Assembly: GCA_017470095.1 (NCBI GenBank)
Contig: JAFUFC010000019.1
Location: 1 to 32,915 of the forward strand
Direction of reading: 5' to 3'
Source of the DNA: Clostridia bacterium
GTDB taxonomy: Bacteria; Bacillota; Clostridia; Christensenellales; Aristaeellaceae
Length of the DNA: 32,915 nt
The notes beneath the pieces were generated by a model. The model saw only the letters and a program-made list of their open reading frames with translations, did no database searches and had not been told where the DNA came from. Made by a program: the position numbers and the translations under genes. Shown piece by piece: positions 8,140 to 15,702 of this stretch (within the stretch, counting starts at the first letter, position 1; each line of letters starts with the position of its first letter).

Positions 8140-8687
8140 AAAAATTAAAAGAGATCCGGCCCGTCGGCGGCGGTTTTCTGAAAAAATATGAATTGCGCTA
8201 TGACGCGGACGGCCAGCCGATTTGCTGGGAGATCATTTCCCTCAACGACCTGAAAACGGAAAAGGATCTGGCCTCGCGCCTGACAGCCGTCGAAATCATT
8301 GCCCGGTTTGAGGACGGGGATTACCTGCTCTGCCGGGAGTTCCGCTTTGCCGTCAACGATTACGTATGGGAATTTCCCACCGGCATGATCGATGGAAACG
8401 AAACCCCGCAGGAAGCCGCCGCCCGGGAATTAAGAGAAGAAACCGGATTGGAATTGGTGAAAGTAGACCGTATTCTGCCTCCGGCCTGCTACAGCGTGGG
8501 CCTGACGGACGAAATCATCGTGCCCATTTTCGTCACCGTCCGAGGCGATATGCGGCCTTGCGATGAAGCCTATGAGGAAATCACCTCTTATAAGCTGTCC
8601 CTTGATCAAATCCGCGGCCTGTTGAAAGCAGATCATTTACGCATGACCGAAACCTGCTTACTCACGTTGGCCATGCTTTCTCAGTAA
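8136..8687 (+). CDS. Nudix hydrolase (ADP-ribose pyrophosphatase-like)
   Basis: This 183-aa protein has a perfect Nudix box at residues 83-105: G-x5-E-x7-REL-x-EE-x-GL. The N-terminal strand-rich segment and the [18 protein letters not shown] context resemble the ADP-ribose/ADP-sugar pyrophosphatase branch. ATG 8136 overlaps the pyrF TGA and has AAAGGAG about 8 nt upstream. The substrate cannot be read from sequence. Its position between pyrF and pyrE suggests a job linked to nucleotide or PRPP metabolism, or clean-up of an aberrant nucleotide, but that is inference only. Confidence 0.9.
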   Translation: MKKLKEIRPVGGGFLKKYELRYDADGQPICWEIISLNDLKTEKDLASRLTAVEIIARFEDGDYLLCREFRFAVNDYVWEFPTGMIDGNETPQEAAARELREETGLELVKVDRILPPACYSVGLTDEIIVPIFVTVRGDMRPCDEAYEEITSYKLSLDQIRGLLKADHLRMTETCLLTLAMLSQ

Positions 8688-8716
8688 CCCCACAGAACAC
8701 AAAGGAGGTTCTTTCC

Positions 8717-9352
8717 ATGAACACCGCTCGCACCATCGCCCACGATCTTCTGTCCATCCACGCTGTGTTTTTCCGGCCCGACGAGCCCTTCACCTGGGCC
8801 AGCGGCATCAAAAGCCCGGTGTACTGTGATAACCGGCTCACCCTGACTGCCCCCCAGGTGCGCCTGGACGTGGAAAACGGCCTGGCCCAGCTCATCCGGG
8901 AACATTATGCCGACGCCGAAGTGCTCATGGGCACCTCCACCGCCGGGATCGCCCACGCCGCTATTACCGCCCACATCCTGAACATGCCCATGGGCTATGT
9001 GCGGAGCGGCGCCAAGGACCACGGCCGGCAGAACCAGATCGAAGGTAAGCTGGAAAAGGGCCAAAAAGTGGTGGTGGTGGAAGACCTGATTTCCACCGGC
9101 GGCAGCGTGATCGAGGTGGTCAATGTGCTCCGGGACGCCGGGGCCCAGGTCCTGGGCATCGTATCGATCTTCACCTATGGTATGCAAAAGGGCATCGACA
9201 AACTGGCCGCTGCCAACGTGCAAAATATTTCCCTGACCAATTTTGACGTGATCGCCCAGGTAGCCGCCGAGGAGGGCTATATCCAGCCTGACGATATCCG
9301 CCGCCTGATCGCCTTCCGCAACAATCCTTCCGACGAAAGCTGGATCAAATAA
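8717..9352 (+). CDS. pyrE: Orotate phosphoribosyltransferase
   Basis: PyrE (211 aa) transfers the phosphoribosyl group of PRPP to orotate, giving OMP. The PRPP-binding motif [13 protein letters not shown] is at about residues 116-128. The N-terminal [16 protein letters not shown] and the flexible-loop segment [15 protein letters not shown] are typical. AAAGGAGG lies 8 nt upstream of the ATG. One nucleotide separates its stop from pyrB. Confidence 0.95.
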   Translation: MNTARTIAHDLLSIHAVFFRPDEPFTWASGIKSPVYCDNRLTLTAPQVRLDVENGLAQLIREHYADAEVLMGTSTAGIAHAAITAHILNMPMGYVRSGAKDHGRQNQIEGKLEKGQKVVVVEDLISTGGSVIEVVNVLRDAGAQVLGIVSIFTYGMQKGIDKLAAANVQNISLTNFDVIAQVAAEEGYIQPDDIRRLIAFRNNPSDESWIK

Positions 9353-9353
9353 C

Positions 9354-10427
9354 ATGAGAAGCGTGATTGACATTCTGGATCTGTCCACCCAGGAAATTGA
9401 CGAGCTGATCGCCACGGCCATCGACATCATCGAAAACCCCGACGCTTACAGCCGCAAATGCGAGGGCAAAAAACTGGCGACGCTGTTTTTCGAGCCTTCC
9501 ACCCGCACGCGGCTCAGCTTTGAAGCCGCCATGTACGAGCTTGGCGGCCATGTGCTGTCCGTCACCGGAGCAGGCGGTTCATCGGTGTCCAAGGGCGAAA
9601 GCATTGCCGATACGGCCCGGACGGTGAATTGCTACGCCGACATCATCGCCCTGCGCCATCCCCAGGAGGGCGCGGCCCTGGTGGCGGCCCAAAGCGTCCC
9701 CATCCCGGTGATCAACGCGGGCGACGGCGGCCATTGCCATCCCACCCAGACCTTGGCCGATCTTTTGACCATTCACCGAGAGAAAGGCAGCTTCGACCAC
9801 CTGACCGTGGGCGTATGCGGCGATTTAAAATTCGGCCGCACAGTGCATTCCCTGATCGGTGCCCTAAGCCGGTATCAGGATGTAAAATTCGTAATGATTT
9901 CCCCGGAGGAATTGAAGGTGCCAGGCTACGTGACCGCCGCCTTAAAGGACCGCAATATTCCCTACACCGAAACTACCTCTTTGGAGGAAGCGCTGCCCTC
10001 ATTGGACATCCTGTACATGACCCGCATCCAGCGGGAGCGGTTTGACGACCCTGCCCTGTATGAAGCGCTGAAGGACAGTTACATCCTGACTCCGAATAAA
10101 ATGAAGCTGGCCAAACAGGATATGTGCGTCATGCACCCTCTGCCCCGGGTGAATGAAATCAGTGTGGCTGTCGACAGCGACCCCCGGGCCTGCTATTTTA
10201 AGCAGGTGCGCAATGGCAAGTACATGCGCATGGCCTTGATTTTAAAATTGCTGCGGGAGCCCTTCGCAGCCAAGCCCCAGCCGGAATTGTTCCATCACCT
10301 GCACTGCCGCAACCCCCGGTGCATCACCCGCACGGAGCAGGAATTGCGCCCCTCCTTTTTCCTGACCGGGGGCAAAACGGCGCCGGTGTACCGCTGCATC
10401 TACTGCGAGCATCGGGCCCGAGAGTAA
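9354..10427 (+). CDS. pyrB: Aspartate carbamoyltransferase with PyrI-like zinc domain at C-terminus
   Basis: PyrB condenses carbamoyl phosphate with aspartate. Residues 1 to about 305 are a normal catalytic chain: [12 protein letters not shown] (carbamoyl phosphate site), [19 protein letters not shown] and [10 protein letters not shown]. The protein continues to 357 aa with a short linker and a segment holding Cys318-x4-Cys323 and Cys348-x2-Cys351. This is the spacing and context of the zinc domain of the regulatory chain PyrI, but the PyrI allosteric nucleotide-binding domain is absent. It starts 1 nt after pyrE with no clear SD, so coupled translation is likely. No terminator is seen before the next promoter. 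Confidence 0.93.
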   Translation: MRSVIDILDLSTQEIDELIATAIDIIENPDAYSRKCEGKKLATLFFEPSTRTRLSFEAAMYELGGHVLSVTGAGGSSVSKGESIADTARTVNCYADIIALRHPQEGAALVAAQSVPIPVINAGDGGHCHPTQTLADLLTIHREKGSFDHLTVGVCGDLKFGRTVHSLIGALSRYQDVKFVMISPEELKVPGYVTAALKDRNIPYTETTSLEEALPSLDILYMTRIQRERFDDPALYEALKDSYILTPNKMKLAKQDMCVMHPLPRVNEISVAVDSDPRACYFKQVRNGKYMRMALILKLLREPFAAKPQPELFHHLHCRNPRCITRTEQELRPSFFLTGGKTAPVYRCIYCEHRARE

Positions 10428-10434
10428 AAAATCA

Positions 10435-10463
10435 TTGACGCTTTCCTTCCAATATGTCATAAT
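10435..10463 (+). promoter_or_regulatory. Promoter of the sugar kinase gene
   Basis: TTGACG (10435-10440), 17 nt, CATAAT (10458-10463), immediately after the pyrB stop. It predicts a start near 10470, which bears on the choice of kinase start codon. Confidence 0.65.
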
Positions 10464-10475
10464 CAACAGGAAAAT

Positions 10476-11588
10476 ATGGAAAAAGGGACGCGATTTTCTA
10501 TGATTCATCAAAATCCCCTGCTGAGGGATCAGGAACCCGGCAAAAAATTCATCACCATGGGCGAAATCATGCTGCGCCTGACCCCGCCCAACTATGATAA
10601 AATCCGTATGGCCACCTCCTTTGACGCTTCCTACGGAGGGAGCGAGGCCAACATCGCCCTGGCGCTGGCTTCCCTTGGGGTGGACAGCACCTTCTTCACC
10701 GTAGTGCCCAATAATTCCCTGGGCAAAAGCGCCATCCGCTCCCTGCGGTCCAGCGATGTGCACTGCACGCCGGTAATTTTGTCCACTCCAGAGGAAACCC
10801 CCACCCATCGTCTGGGCACCTATTACCTGGAAACAGGCTTTGGTATCCGTCCCAGCGAGGTGATCTACGACCGGAAGCATTCCGCCCTGACGGAATACGA
10901 TTTCACCGGCTATGACCTGAAAGCGCTGCTGCAGGGCTTTGATTGGCTGCACCTGTCCGGCATCACCCCGGCTCTGGCCCCCAACTGCCGGCAATTGACC
11001 CTCGATATGCTGAAAACCGCCAAAGAATTGGGGCTGACCGTATCTTTTGACGGCAATTTCCGCTCTACTTTGTGGAGTTGGGAGGAAGCAAGGGATTTTT
11101 GCACCCAGTGCCTGCCCTATGTGGACGTGCTGATGGGCATCGAACCCTACCACCTGTGGCGGGATGAAAACGACCACAGCAAGGGCGATGTGAAGGACGG
11201 CGTGCCCCTCCAGCCCGCCTATGAGCAGCAGGATGAAATTTTCCAGGCATTCATTGCGCGCTGGCCCAACCTGAAATCCATTGCCCGGCACGTGCGCTAT
11301 GCCCATTCCGGCTCGGAAAACAGCCTCAAGGCCTTCATGTGGTACGAGGGCCACACCTTTGAAAGCAAACTGTTCACCTTCACCATCCTGGATCGGGTGG
11401 GCGGCGGCGACGCCTTTGCCAGCGGCCTGATTTACGCCATGATCCACGATTATAAGCCCATGGACATGCTCAATTTTGCCGTGGCTTCCTCCGTCATCAA
11501 GCACACCATCCATGGCGACGCCAATATCACTGACGACGCCAATACCATCCGTAGCTTGATGAACATGAACTACGATATCAAGCGGTAA
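10476..11588 (+). CDS. PfkB-family sugar kinase, 2-dehydro-3-deoxygluconokinase-like
   Basis: This is a ribokinase-fold kinase (370 aa) closest, by recall, to KDG kinases, which phosphorylate 2-keto-3-deoxygluconate from hexuronate breakdown. Signs are FITMGEIMLRLTPP near the N-terminus, GGSEANIALALASLG, and the C-terminal catalytic motif DRVGGGDAFASG, the variant of GAGD common in this subgroup. Two starts are possible. ATG 10476 has AGGA 4 nt upstream. ATG 10500 would leave a more usual leader if the promoter at 10435-10463 is right, and has GGGA 11 nt upstream. It may act with the downstream sugar importer, but it has its own promoter and terminator. Confidence 0.87.
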   Translation: MEKGTRFSMIHQNPLLRDQEPGKKFITMGEIMLRLTPPNYDKIRMATSFDASYGGSEANIALALASLGVDSTFFTVVPNNSLGKSAIRSLRSSDVHCTPVILSTPEETPTHRLGTYYLETGFGIRPSEVIYDRKHSALTEYDFTGYDLKALLQGFDWLHLSGITPALAPNCRQLTLDMLKTAKELGLTVSFDGNFRSTLWSWEEARDFCTQCLPYVDVLMGIEPYHLWRDENDHSKGDVKDGVPLQPAYEQQDEIFQAFIARWPNLKSIARHVRYAHSGSENSLKAFMWYEGHTFESKLFTFTILDRVGGGDAFASGLIYAMIHDYKPMDMLNFAVASSVIKHTIHGDANITDDANTIRSLMNMNYDIKR

Positions 11589-11605
11589 AATTCGCAACCC
11601 GGCCG

Positions 11606-11640
11606 CTCCTGCTTTTTCGGCAGGAGTGTTTTTATTGTTA
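11606..11640 (+). terminator. Intrinsic terminator after the kinase
   Basis: CTCCTGC (11606-11612) pairs with GCAGGAG (11620-11626), followed by TGTTTTTATTGTT. It separates the kinase from the ABC transporter operon. Confidence 0.88.
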
Positions 11641-11664
11641 TCATGAAAACAGGGAAAAAACATT

Positions 11665-11683
11665 CCTTTCCGCCAGGGAAAGG
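11665..11683 (+). promoter_or_regulatory. Inverted repeat upstream of ABC operon promoter, possible operator
   Basis: CCTTTCC (11665-11671) and GGAAAGG (11677-11683) are separated by 5 nt, with no T-run, 21 nt upstream of the -35 box. The position suits a regulator site, but no regulator gene is nearby. Confidence 0.35.
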
Positions 11684-11704
11684 CCGAAGGCCCAGCCCAG
11701 GTGA

Positions 11705-11733
11705 TTGACGGAACGGTCAAAATACGATATACT
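11705..11733 (+). promoter_or_regulatory. Promoter of the carbohydrate ABC operon
   Basis: TTGACG (11705-11710), 17 nt, TATACT (11728-11733). The leader to the first gene is about 105 nt and contains an A+T-rich inverted repeat at 11790-11815 (TGAGAA...TTCTCA), ahead of the ribosome binding site. Confidence 0.75.
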
Positions 11734-11843
11734 TTATCTATGCCCAAGGATGATTGATGGTAAGCTATGTAAAAAATCTCCCGCCTGATTGAGAAGAAAA
11801 TTCTATTTTTTCTCAGCGTTTTCTAAGCAAGGAGTGAAAAACA

Positions 11844-13019
11844 GTGCAGACAACCATACAGAAAGCACGAAAAATTCTGGAGCCGGAAAATAAAACGCCC
11901 ATCATGATTTTCCGGGCCCTGCTCATTCTGGCGGGCTTAATGATCGCCGGCGGCGGCATCTGGTACCTGGCCATCACCGGCATCATTGGCAACAAAAAAT
12001 GGGATTTTCAGCTGTACGGCTTGAAACCCGCCCTGCTGGCCGCAGCCGGGGGCGCGCTGCTGCTGGGCGATCTGATCTGCTTTTTTACGCTGCCCAGCCT
12101 GAAATTCTGGTCCACTCCCATTAAGCGTGATTTGTTCAAGGACCGATACCGGTATCTGCTCATCCTGCCGGGGCTGATTGTGGTATTCGTGTTCAGCTAT
12201 ATGCCCATGTACGGAATCGTGCTGGCTTTCAAAAACTATAAGATCAAAAGCGGCATCATCTTTTCCCAGTGGGTAGACATGTTCCACTTTGAACGGTTTT
12301 TCAAAACTCCCGTAGCCGGCGACGTGATCGGCAACACCCTCTTCATCGGCGTCACCCAATTGTTGATCACCTTCCCCGTGCCCATCATTCTGGCACTGCT
12401 GATGAACGAATTGCGCTCCGTCACCTACCGCCGTACGGTGCAGACGGTGGTGTACCTGCCCCACTTTATCAGCTGGGTCATCATGTACTCCCTCATGTAC
12501 TCCCTCTTTTCCATCACCAGCGGCCTGGTGAACAAAATGCTGATTTCCATGGGGTACAACACCGTCAATATCCTGTCCGACCCCAGCAAATTCTACGGCA
12601 TGCTGTATGTAAGCAGCATCTGGAAGGAGGCCGGCTGGGGCACCATCATCTACATGGCGGCCATCGCCGGCGTGGACCAAGAAATGTACGAAGCGGCCTA
12701 TCTGGATGGGGCCAACTGCTTCCAGCAGTGCCTGCATATCACCCTTCCCTCCATCGCCTTCTCCATCACCACCATGCTGATCCTGAACGTGGGCTCCATC
12801 ATGGGCGCTAATTTTGACCAGATCATGAACCTGCGCAACGCCGCCACTTCCTCCACCGTAGCCCAGGTCATCGACACCTATGTGTACGATATGGGCGTTG
12901 GCAAAGGCCAATACGATCTGTCCACAGCCATTGGCCTGTTCCAGCAGGTGGTCAACTGTGTGCTATTGTTTGTCTCCAACTTCGTGGTCAAAAAGATGTC
13001 CGGCGAAGGCTTCTTTTGA
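11844..13019 (+). CDS. ABC transporter permease, CUT1 / LplB-like
   Basis: First membrane subunit (391 aa) of a carbohydrate ABC importer. The core six-helix permease begins around residue 100 (RYRYLLILPGLIVVFVFSYMP). It carries the ATPase-contact EAA loop EAAYLDGANCFQQCLHITLPS near residues 285-305, as in the LplB/YtcP group that imports oligosaccharides. Unusually, two hydrophobic segments precede the core (about residues 22-45 and 62-82). The start is GTG 11844 with AAGGAG 9 nt upstream. It pairs with the next permease; no ATPase is encoded in the operon. Confidence 0.9.
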   Translation: MQTTIQKARKILEPENKTPIMIFRALLILAGLMIAGGGIWYLAITGIIGNKKWDFQLYGLKPALLAAAGGALLLGDLICFFTLPSLKFWSTPIKRDLFKDRYRYLLILPGLIVVFVFSYMPMYGIVLAFKNYKIKSGIIFSQWVDMFHFERFFKTPVAGDVIGNTLFIGVTQLLITFPVPIILALLMNELRSVTYRRTVQTVVYLPHFISWVIMYSLMYSLFSITSGLVNKMLISMGYNTVNILSDPSKFYGMLYVSSIWKEAGWGTIIYMAAIAGVDQEMYEAAYLDGANCFQQCLHITLPSIAFSITTMLILNVGSIMGANFDQIMNLRNAATSSTVAQVIDTYVYDMGVGKGQYDLSTAIGLFQQVVNCVLLFVSNFVVKKMSGEGFF

Positions 13020-13064
13020 TCCCATCCCACCGCGAAGCGCCATCAAAAAAAGGAGGCAAGGCTT

Positions 13065-13997
13065 ATGGATTCCGCCAAGAAAAACAAGAAAAACCGCAAC
13101 CGCATCAGGCACAGCCTGGGCGACCAGATTTTTAATCTTCTCAATATTACCCTGTTTGCTCTGATCGCCATCATCATTGTTTTCCCGTTTTTCAACATTG
13201 TGGCCATTTCCCTGACCGGCAATGTGGAATACATGCGGGAGCCTTTCATCCTCTGGCCCAAAGAACCCACTTTGGAAGCCTACCGCTATATGTTCGCCAC
13301 GCCCCTGATCCCCCGGTCTTACGGCATCACGCTGCTGATCACCGTCAGCGCCACGGTGCTTTCCACCCTGATCACCTCGATGCTGGCCTACGGCCTGTGC
13401 CGGGGCGATCTGCGGGGGCAGAAGTTCTTCATGATTTACCTGCTCATCACCATGTTCTTTTCCGGCGGCCTGATCCCCAACTATTATAACATCACCAGGA
13501 CCTTGGGATGGAGCAATAATCTGTTAGCGCTAATCGTGCCCAACTCGGTCAGCGTGTTCAACTTCATCGTGGTGCGTTCCTTCTTCCGGCAATTGCCCGC
13601 TTCCCTGGAGGAATCCGCCCGTATTGATGGGGCCAATGAATTCACCATCCTTTTTAAGATCATCTATCCCCTGTCGATTCCCACCCTGGCCACCATCGCC
13701 ATGTTTGTGGCCGTGGGCACGTGGAACAGCTGGTTCGCCGCCATGCTGTACATGCGGGATGAAAAGCTCTACCCCCTGCAATTGATCGTGCGCAATTTCG
13801 TGGTGCACGAAGCGCGCCCGGCGGACATGCAGAACCTGGAAGGCCTGCGCGATGCCGCCGGCAACCGCATCTTCCTCAATGAAACGGGGCTGAAAATGGC
13901 CTGCGCTGTGGCCACCGCCCTGCCCATGGTGATCATCTATCCCTTCATTCAGAAGTATTTTGAAAAGGGCATGACCATCGGCGCCGTAAAGGGATAA
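13065..13997 (+). CDS. ABC transporter permease, CUT1 / LplC-YtcP-like
   Basis: Second membrane subunit (310 aa) of the same importer. The first helix is at about residues 27-48 (LLNITLFALIAIIIVFPFFNIVAI is split across it). The EAA loop reads EESARIDGANEFTILFKIIYP, and the C-terminus has the FIQKYFEKGMTIGAVKG ending typical of this subunit. AAAGGAGG lies 9 nt upstream of ATG 13065. It forms the heterodimeric channel with the preceding protein; the ATP-hydrolysing subunit must come from elsewhere, such as a shared MsmK-type ATPase (inference). Confidence 0.92.
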   Translation: MDSAKKNKKNRNRIRHSLGDQIFNLLNITLFALIAIIIVFPFFNIVAISLTGNVEYMREPFILWPKEPTLEAYRYMFATPLIPRSYGITLLITVSATVLSTLITSMLAYGLCRGDLRGQKFFMIYLLITMFFSGGLIPNYYNITRTLGWSNNLLALIVPNSVSVFNFIVVRSFFRQLPASLEESARIDGANEFTILFKIIYPLSIPTLATIAMFVAVGTWNSWFAAMLYMRDEKLYPLQLIVRNFVVHEARPADMQNLEGLRDAAGNRIFLNETGLKMACAVATALPMVIIYPFIQKYFEKGMTIGAVKG

Positions 13998-14062
13998 GCC
14001 CACCCCCCATTGAATTGTTAGCCACAGAGGCTTTCAAGAAATAAAAAAAGGAGGAACAATAC

Positions 14063-15622
14063 ATGAAACTGTGGAAACTGCTTGCGCTGATTGCCGCGCT
14101 GACGCTGGTGTTCACCGCCACCGCCCTGGCCTATGACGGCGAAGTGCTGGATATCACCGCCGACAGCGATGACGACCCCTTCACCTGGGATCCGGACAAT
14201 GACGCCATGGCCGCCTACATCCGGGACAACTTTGGCATCAACTTCATCCAAAGCGATATCAACTACTACAACAATGACTTTACCCAAACCCAGATCGCCG
14301 CTGCCGACGGCAATTTGCCCGAGGTGTTTACCGCCGATATCCTGTACTACACCCAGGAAATCACCCAGTTCATTCCTGAAGAACTGGTAGCGGAAATCCC
14401 CCAGGAGCTGATCGACAAGTATCCGCTGACCAAGGAACGGCTGGAAAACGACGCCGTGTCCCAGCTGGTGCACGATATGTATGGCGGCTACTACTTCCTG
14501 CCCAAGCCCGACTCCGCTGATCCCACCATCTACAAGGCTGAGCGCAAGGGCCTGTTCATCCGCAAGGACTGGCTGGAAAAGCTGAACCTGGAAATGCCTA
14601 CCACCTGGGAAGAACTGTATGAAGTGGCTCACGCCTTCACCTACGGCGATCCCGACGGCAACGGCATTGACGATACCTACGGCCTGACCGGCGACGGCCT
14701 GGGCACCTTGCGTTACTTCTTCGCTTCCACCGGCGTTTCCAACCGCTACTGGAACAAGGATGCAGACGGTAACTGGTTCTTTGGCGCTTTGGACGACCGC
14801 AACATCACGCCCTTGGAATGGCTGCGCAAAATGTACGAAGATAAGTCTCTGGATCCTGACTTTGCCGCCACTTCCTGGAAGGAAGGTTTGCAGAAGTTCT
14901 CCTCCAACACCTTCGGTATCTGCGTGCGTAATGCCGACGCCGACTGGATCCACAACGTGATGGTCAAGTACTACGGCGCTGCCAACCCCGACTGCAACCC
15001 CTTCGACCGGGTCAGCCTGATCGGCGCGCTGGGCAACAACAAGGGCGACCAGAGCCACATGGAAGCCTACATCTCTTGCATGGTAGCCGTTCAGTTCGCT
15101 CCCGAAATCTCCGAAGAGAAGATGGATCGGTTCCTGGCCTTCTATGAATACCTGCTGGGCGAAGGCAAGTACATGCGTCTGGGCCTGGAGGGCGAAGACT
15201 ACACCATCGAAGCCGACGGCAGCGTGAAGCTGATCCGCGACGCGGAAGGCAAAGCTTCCAACCTGGCCACCAAGTATCCCTCCATCCCCGCCACCCACTG
15301 GACCAGCTGGGGCTTCGAAATGCAGGCCCTGCCCAGCGTCGAGTATTACGATGAGTACAACGACGAAACCAAGGCCCTCAAAGCCGTAGTGTGCGCCATT
15401 CGCAATGTGGAGCCCTTGTATCCTGAAGTAGGCCCCATCCTGATTGACGACGTGGCCGTCACCGACGCCAGCGCCTTCAACATTACCAGTGAATACTGGG
15501 CCATCATCACCGGCACCGAGCCCGTGGCCGACATGTTCCATGACATGCAGTTCCGCGCCCAGGCCTACTATGGCCCCGCTACCGAAAAGGTGACCGAAAT
15601 CGCCGCCCAGTACGGCTGGTAA
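14063..15622 (+). CDS. Extracellular solute-binding protein of the carbohydrate ABC transporter
   Basis: Receptor protein (519 aa) of the importer, in the large family-1 group that accompanies LplB/LplC permeases. It has a signal peptide with charged start MKLWK, hydrophobic core LLALIAALTLVFTATA and cleavage likely after ALA (residue 23). There is no lipobox cysteine, which is odd for a Gram-positive binding protein. Residues from about 200 contain a DPDGNGIDDTYG calcium-loop-like motif, common in these receptors. AAAGGAGG precedes the ATG by 8 nt. A terminator follows it, so receptor mRNA may exceed that of the downstream enzymes. The ligand cannot be deduced. Confidence 0.9.
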   Translation: MKLWKLLALIAALTLVFTATALAYDGEVLDITADSDDDPFTWDPDNDAMAAYIRDNFGINFIQSDINYYNNDFTQTQIAAADGNLPEVFTADILYYTQEITQFIPEELVAEIPQELIDKYPLTKERLENDAVSQLVHDMYGGYYFLPKPDSADPTIYKAERKGLFIRKDWLEKLNLEMPTTWEELYEVAHAFTYGDPDGNGIDDTYGLTGDGLGTLRYFFASTGVSNRYWNKDADGNWFFGALDDRNITPLEWLRKMYEDKSLDPDFAATSWKEGLQKFSSNTFGICVRNADADWIHNVMVKYYGAANPDCNPFDRVSLIGALGNNKGDQSHMEAYISCMVAVQFAPEISEEKMDRFLAFYEYLLGEGKYMRLGLEGEDYTIEADGSVKLIRDAEGKASNLATKYPSIPATHWTSWGFEMQALPSVEYYDEYNDETKALKAVVCAIRNVEPLYPEVGPILIDDVAVTDASAFNITSEYWAIITGTEPVADMFHDMQFRAQAYYGPATEKVTEIAAQYGW

Positions 15623-15639
15623 TTTCCCATCATTTCATG

Positions 15640-15670
15640 GGGCCGCTTCCTCTTGGGAGCGGCCCTTTTT
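15640..15670 (+). terminator. Intrinsic terminator after the solute-binding protein gene
   Basis: GGGCCGCT (15640-15647) pairs with AGCGGCCC (15658-15665), followed by TTTTT. No promoter is seen in the 32 nt before the next gene, so downstream genes probably depend on partial read-through. Confidence 0.85.
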
Positions 15671-15702
15671 ACCCATTACACAGGGAGAGGGGATCAATCG
15701 TC

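Noticed and set aside
14021-14036. AGCC-ACAGA-GGCT hairpin before the ABC receptor gene as an attenuator.
   Set aside because: Too short and without a T-tract; likely chance, though a minor mRNA-processing role cannot be excluded.
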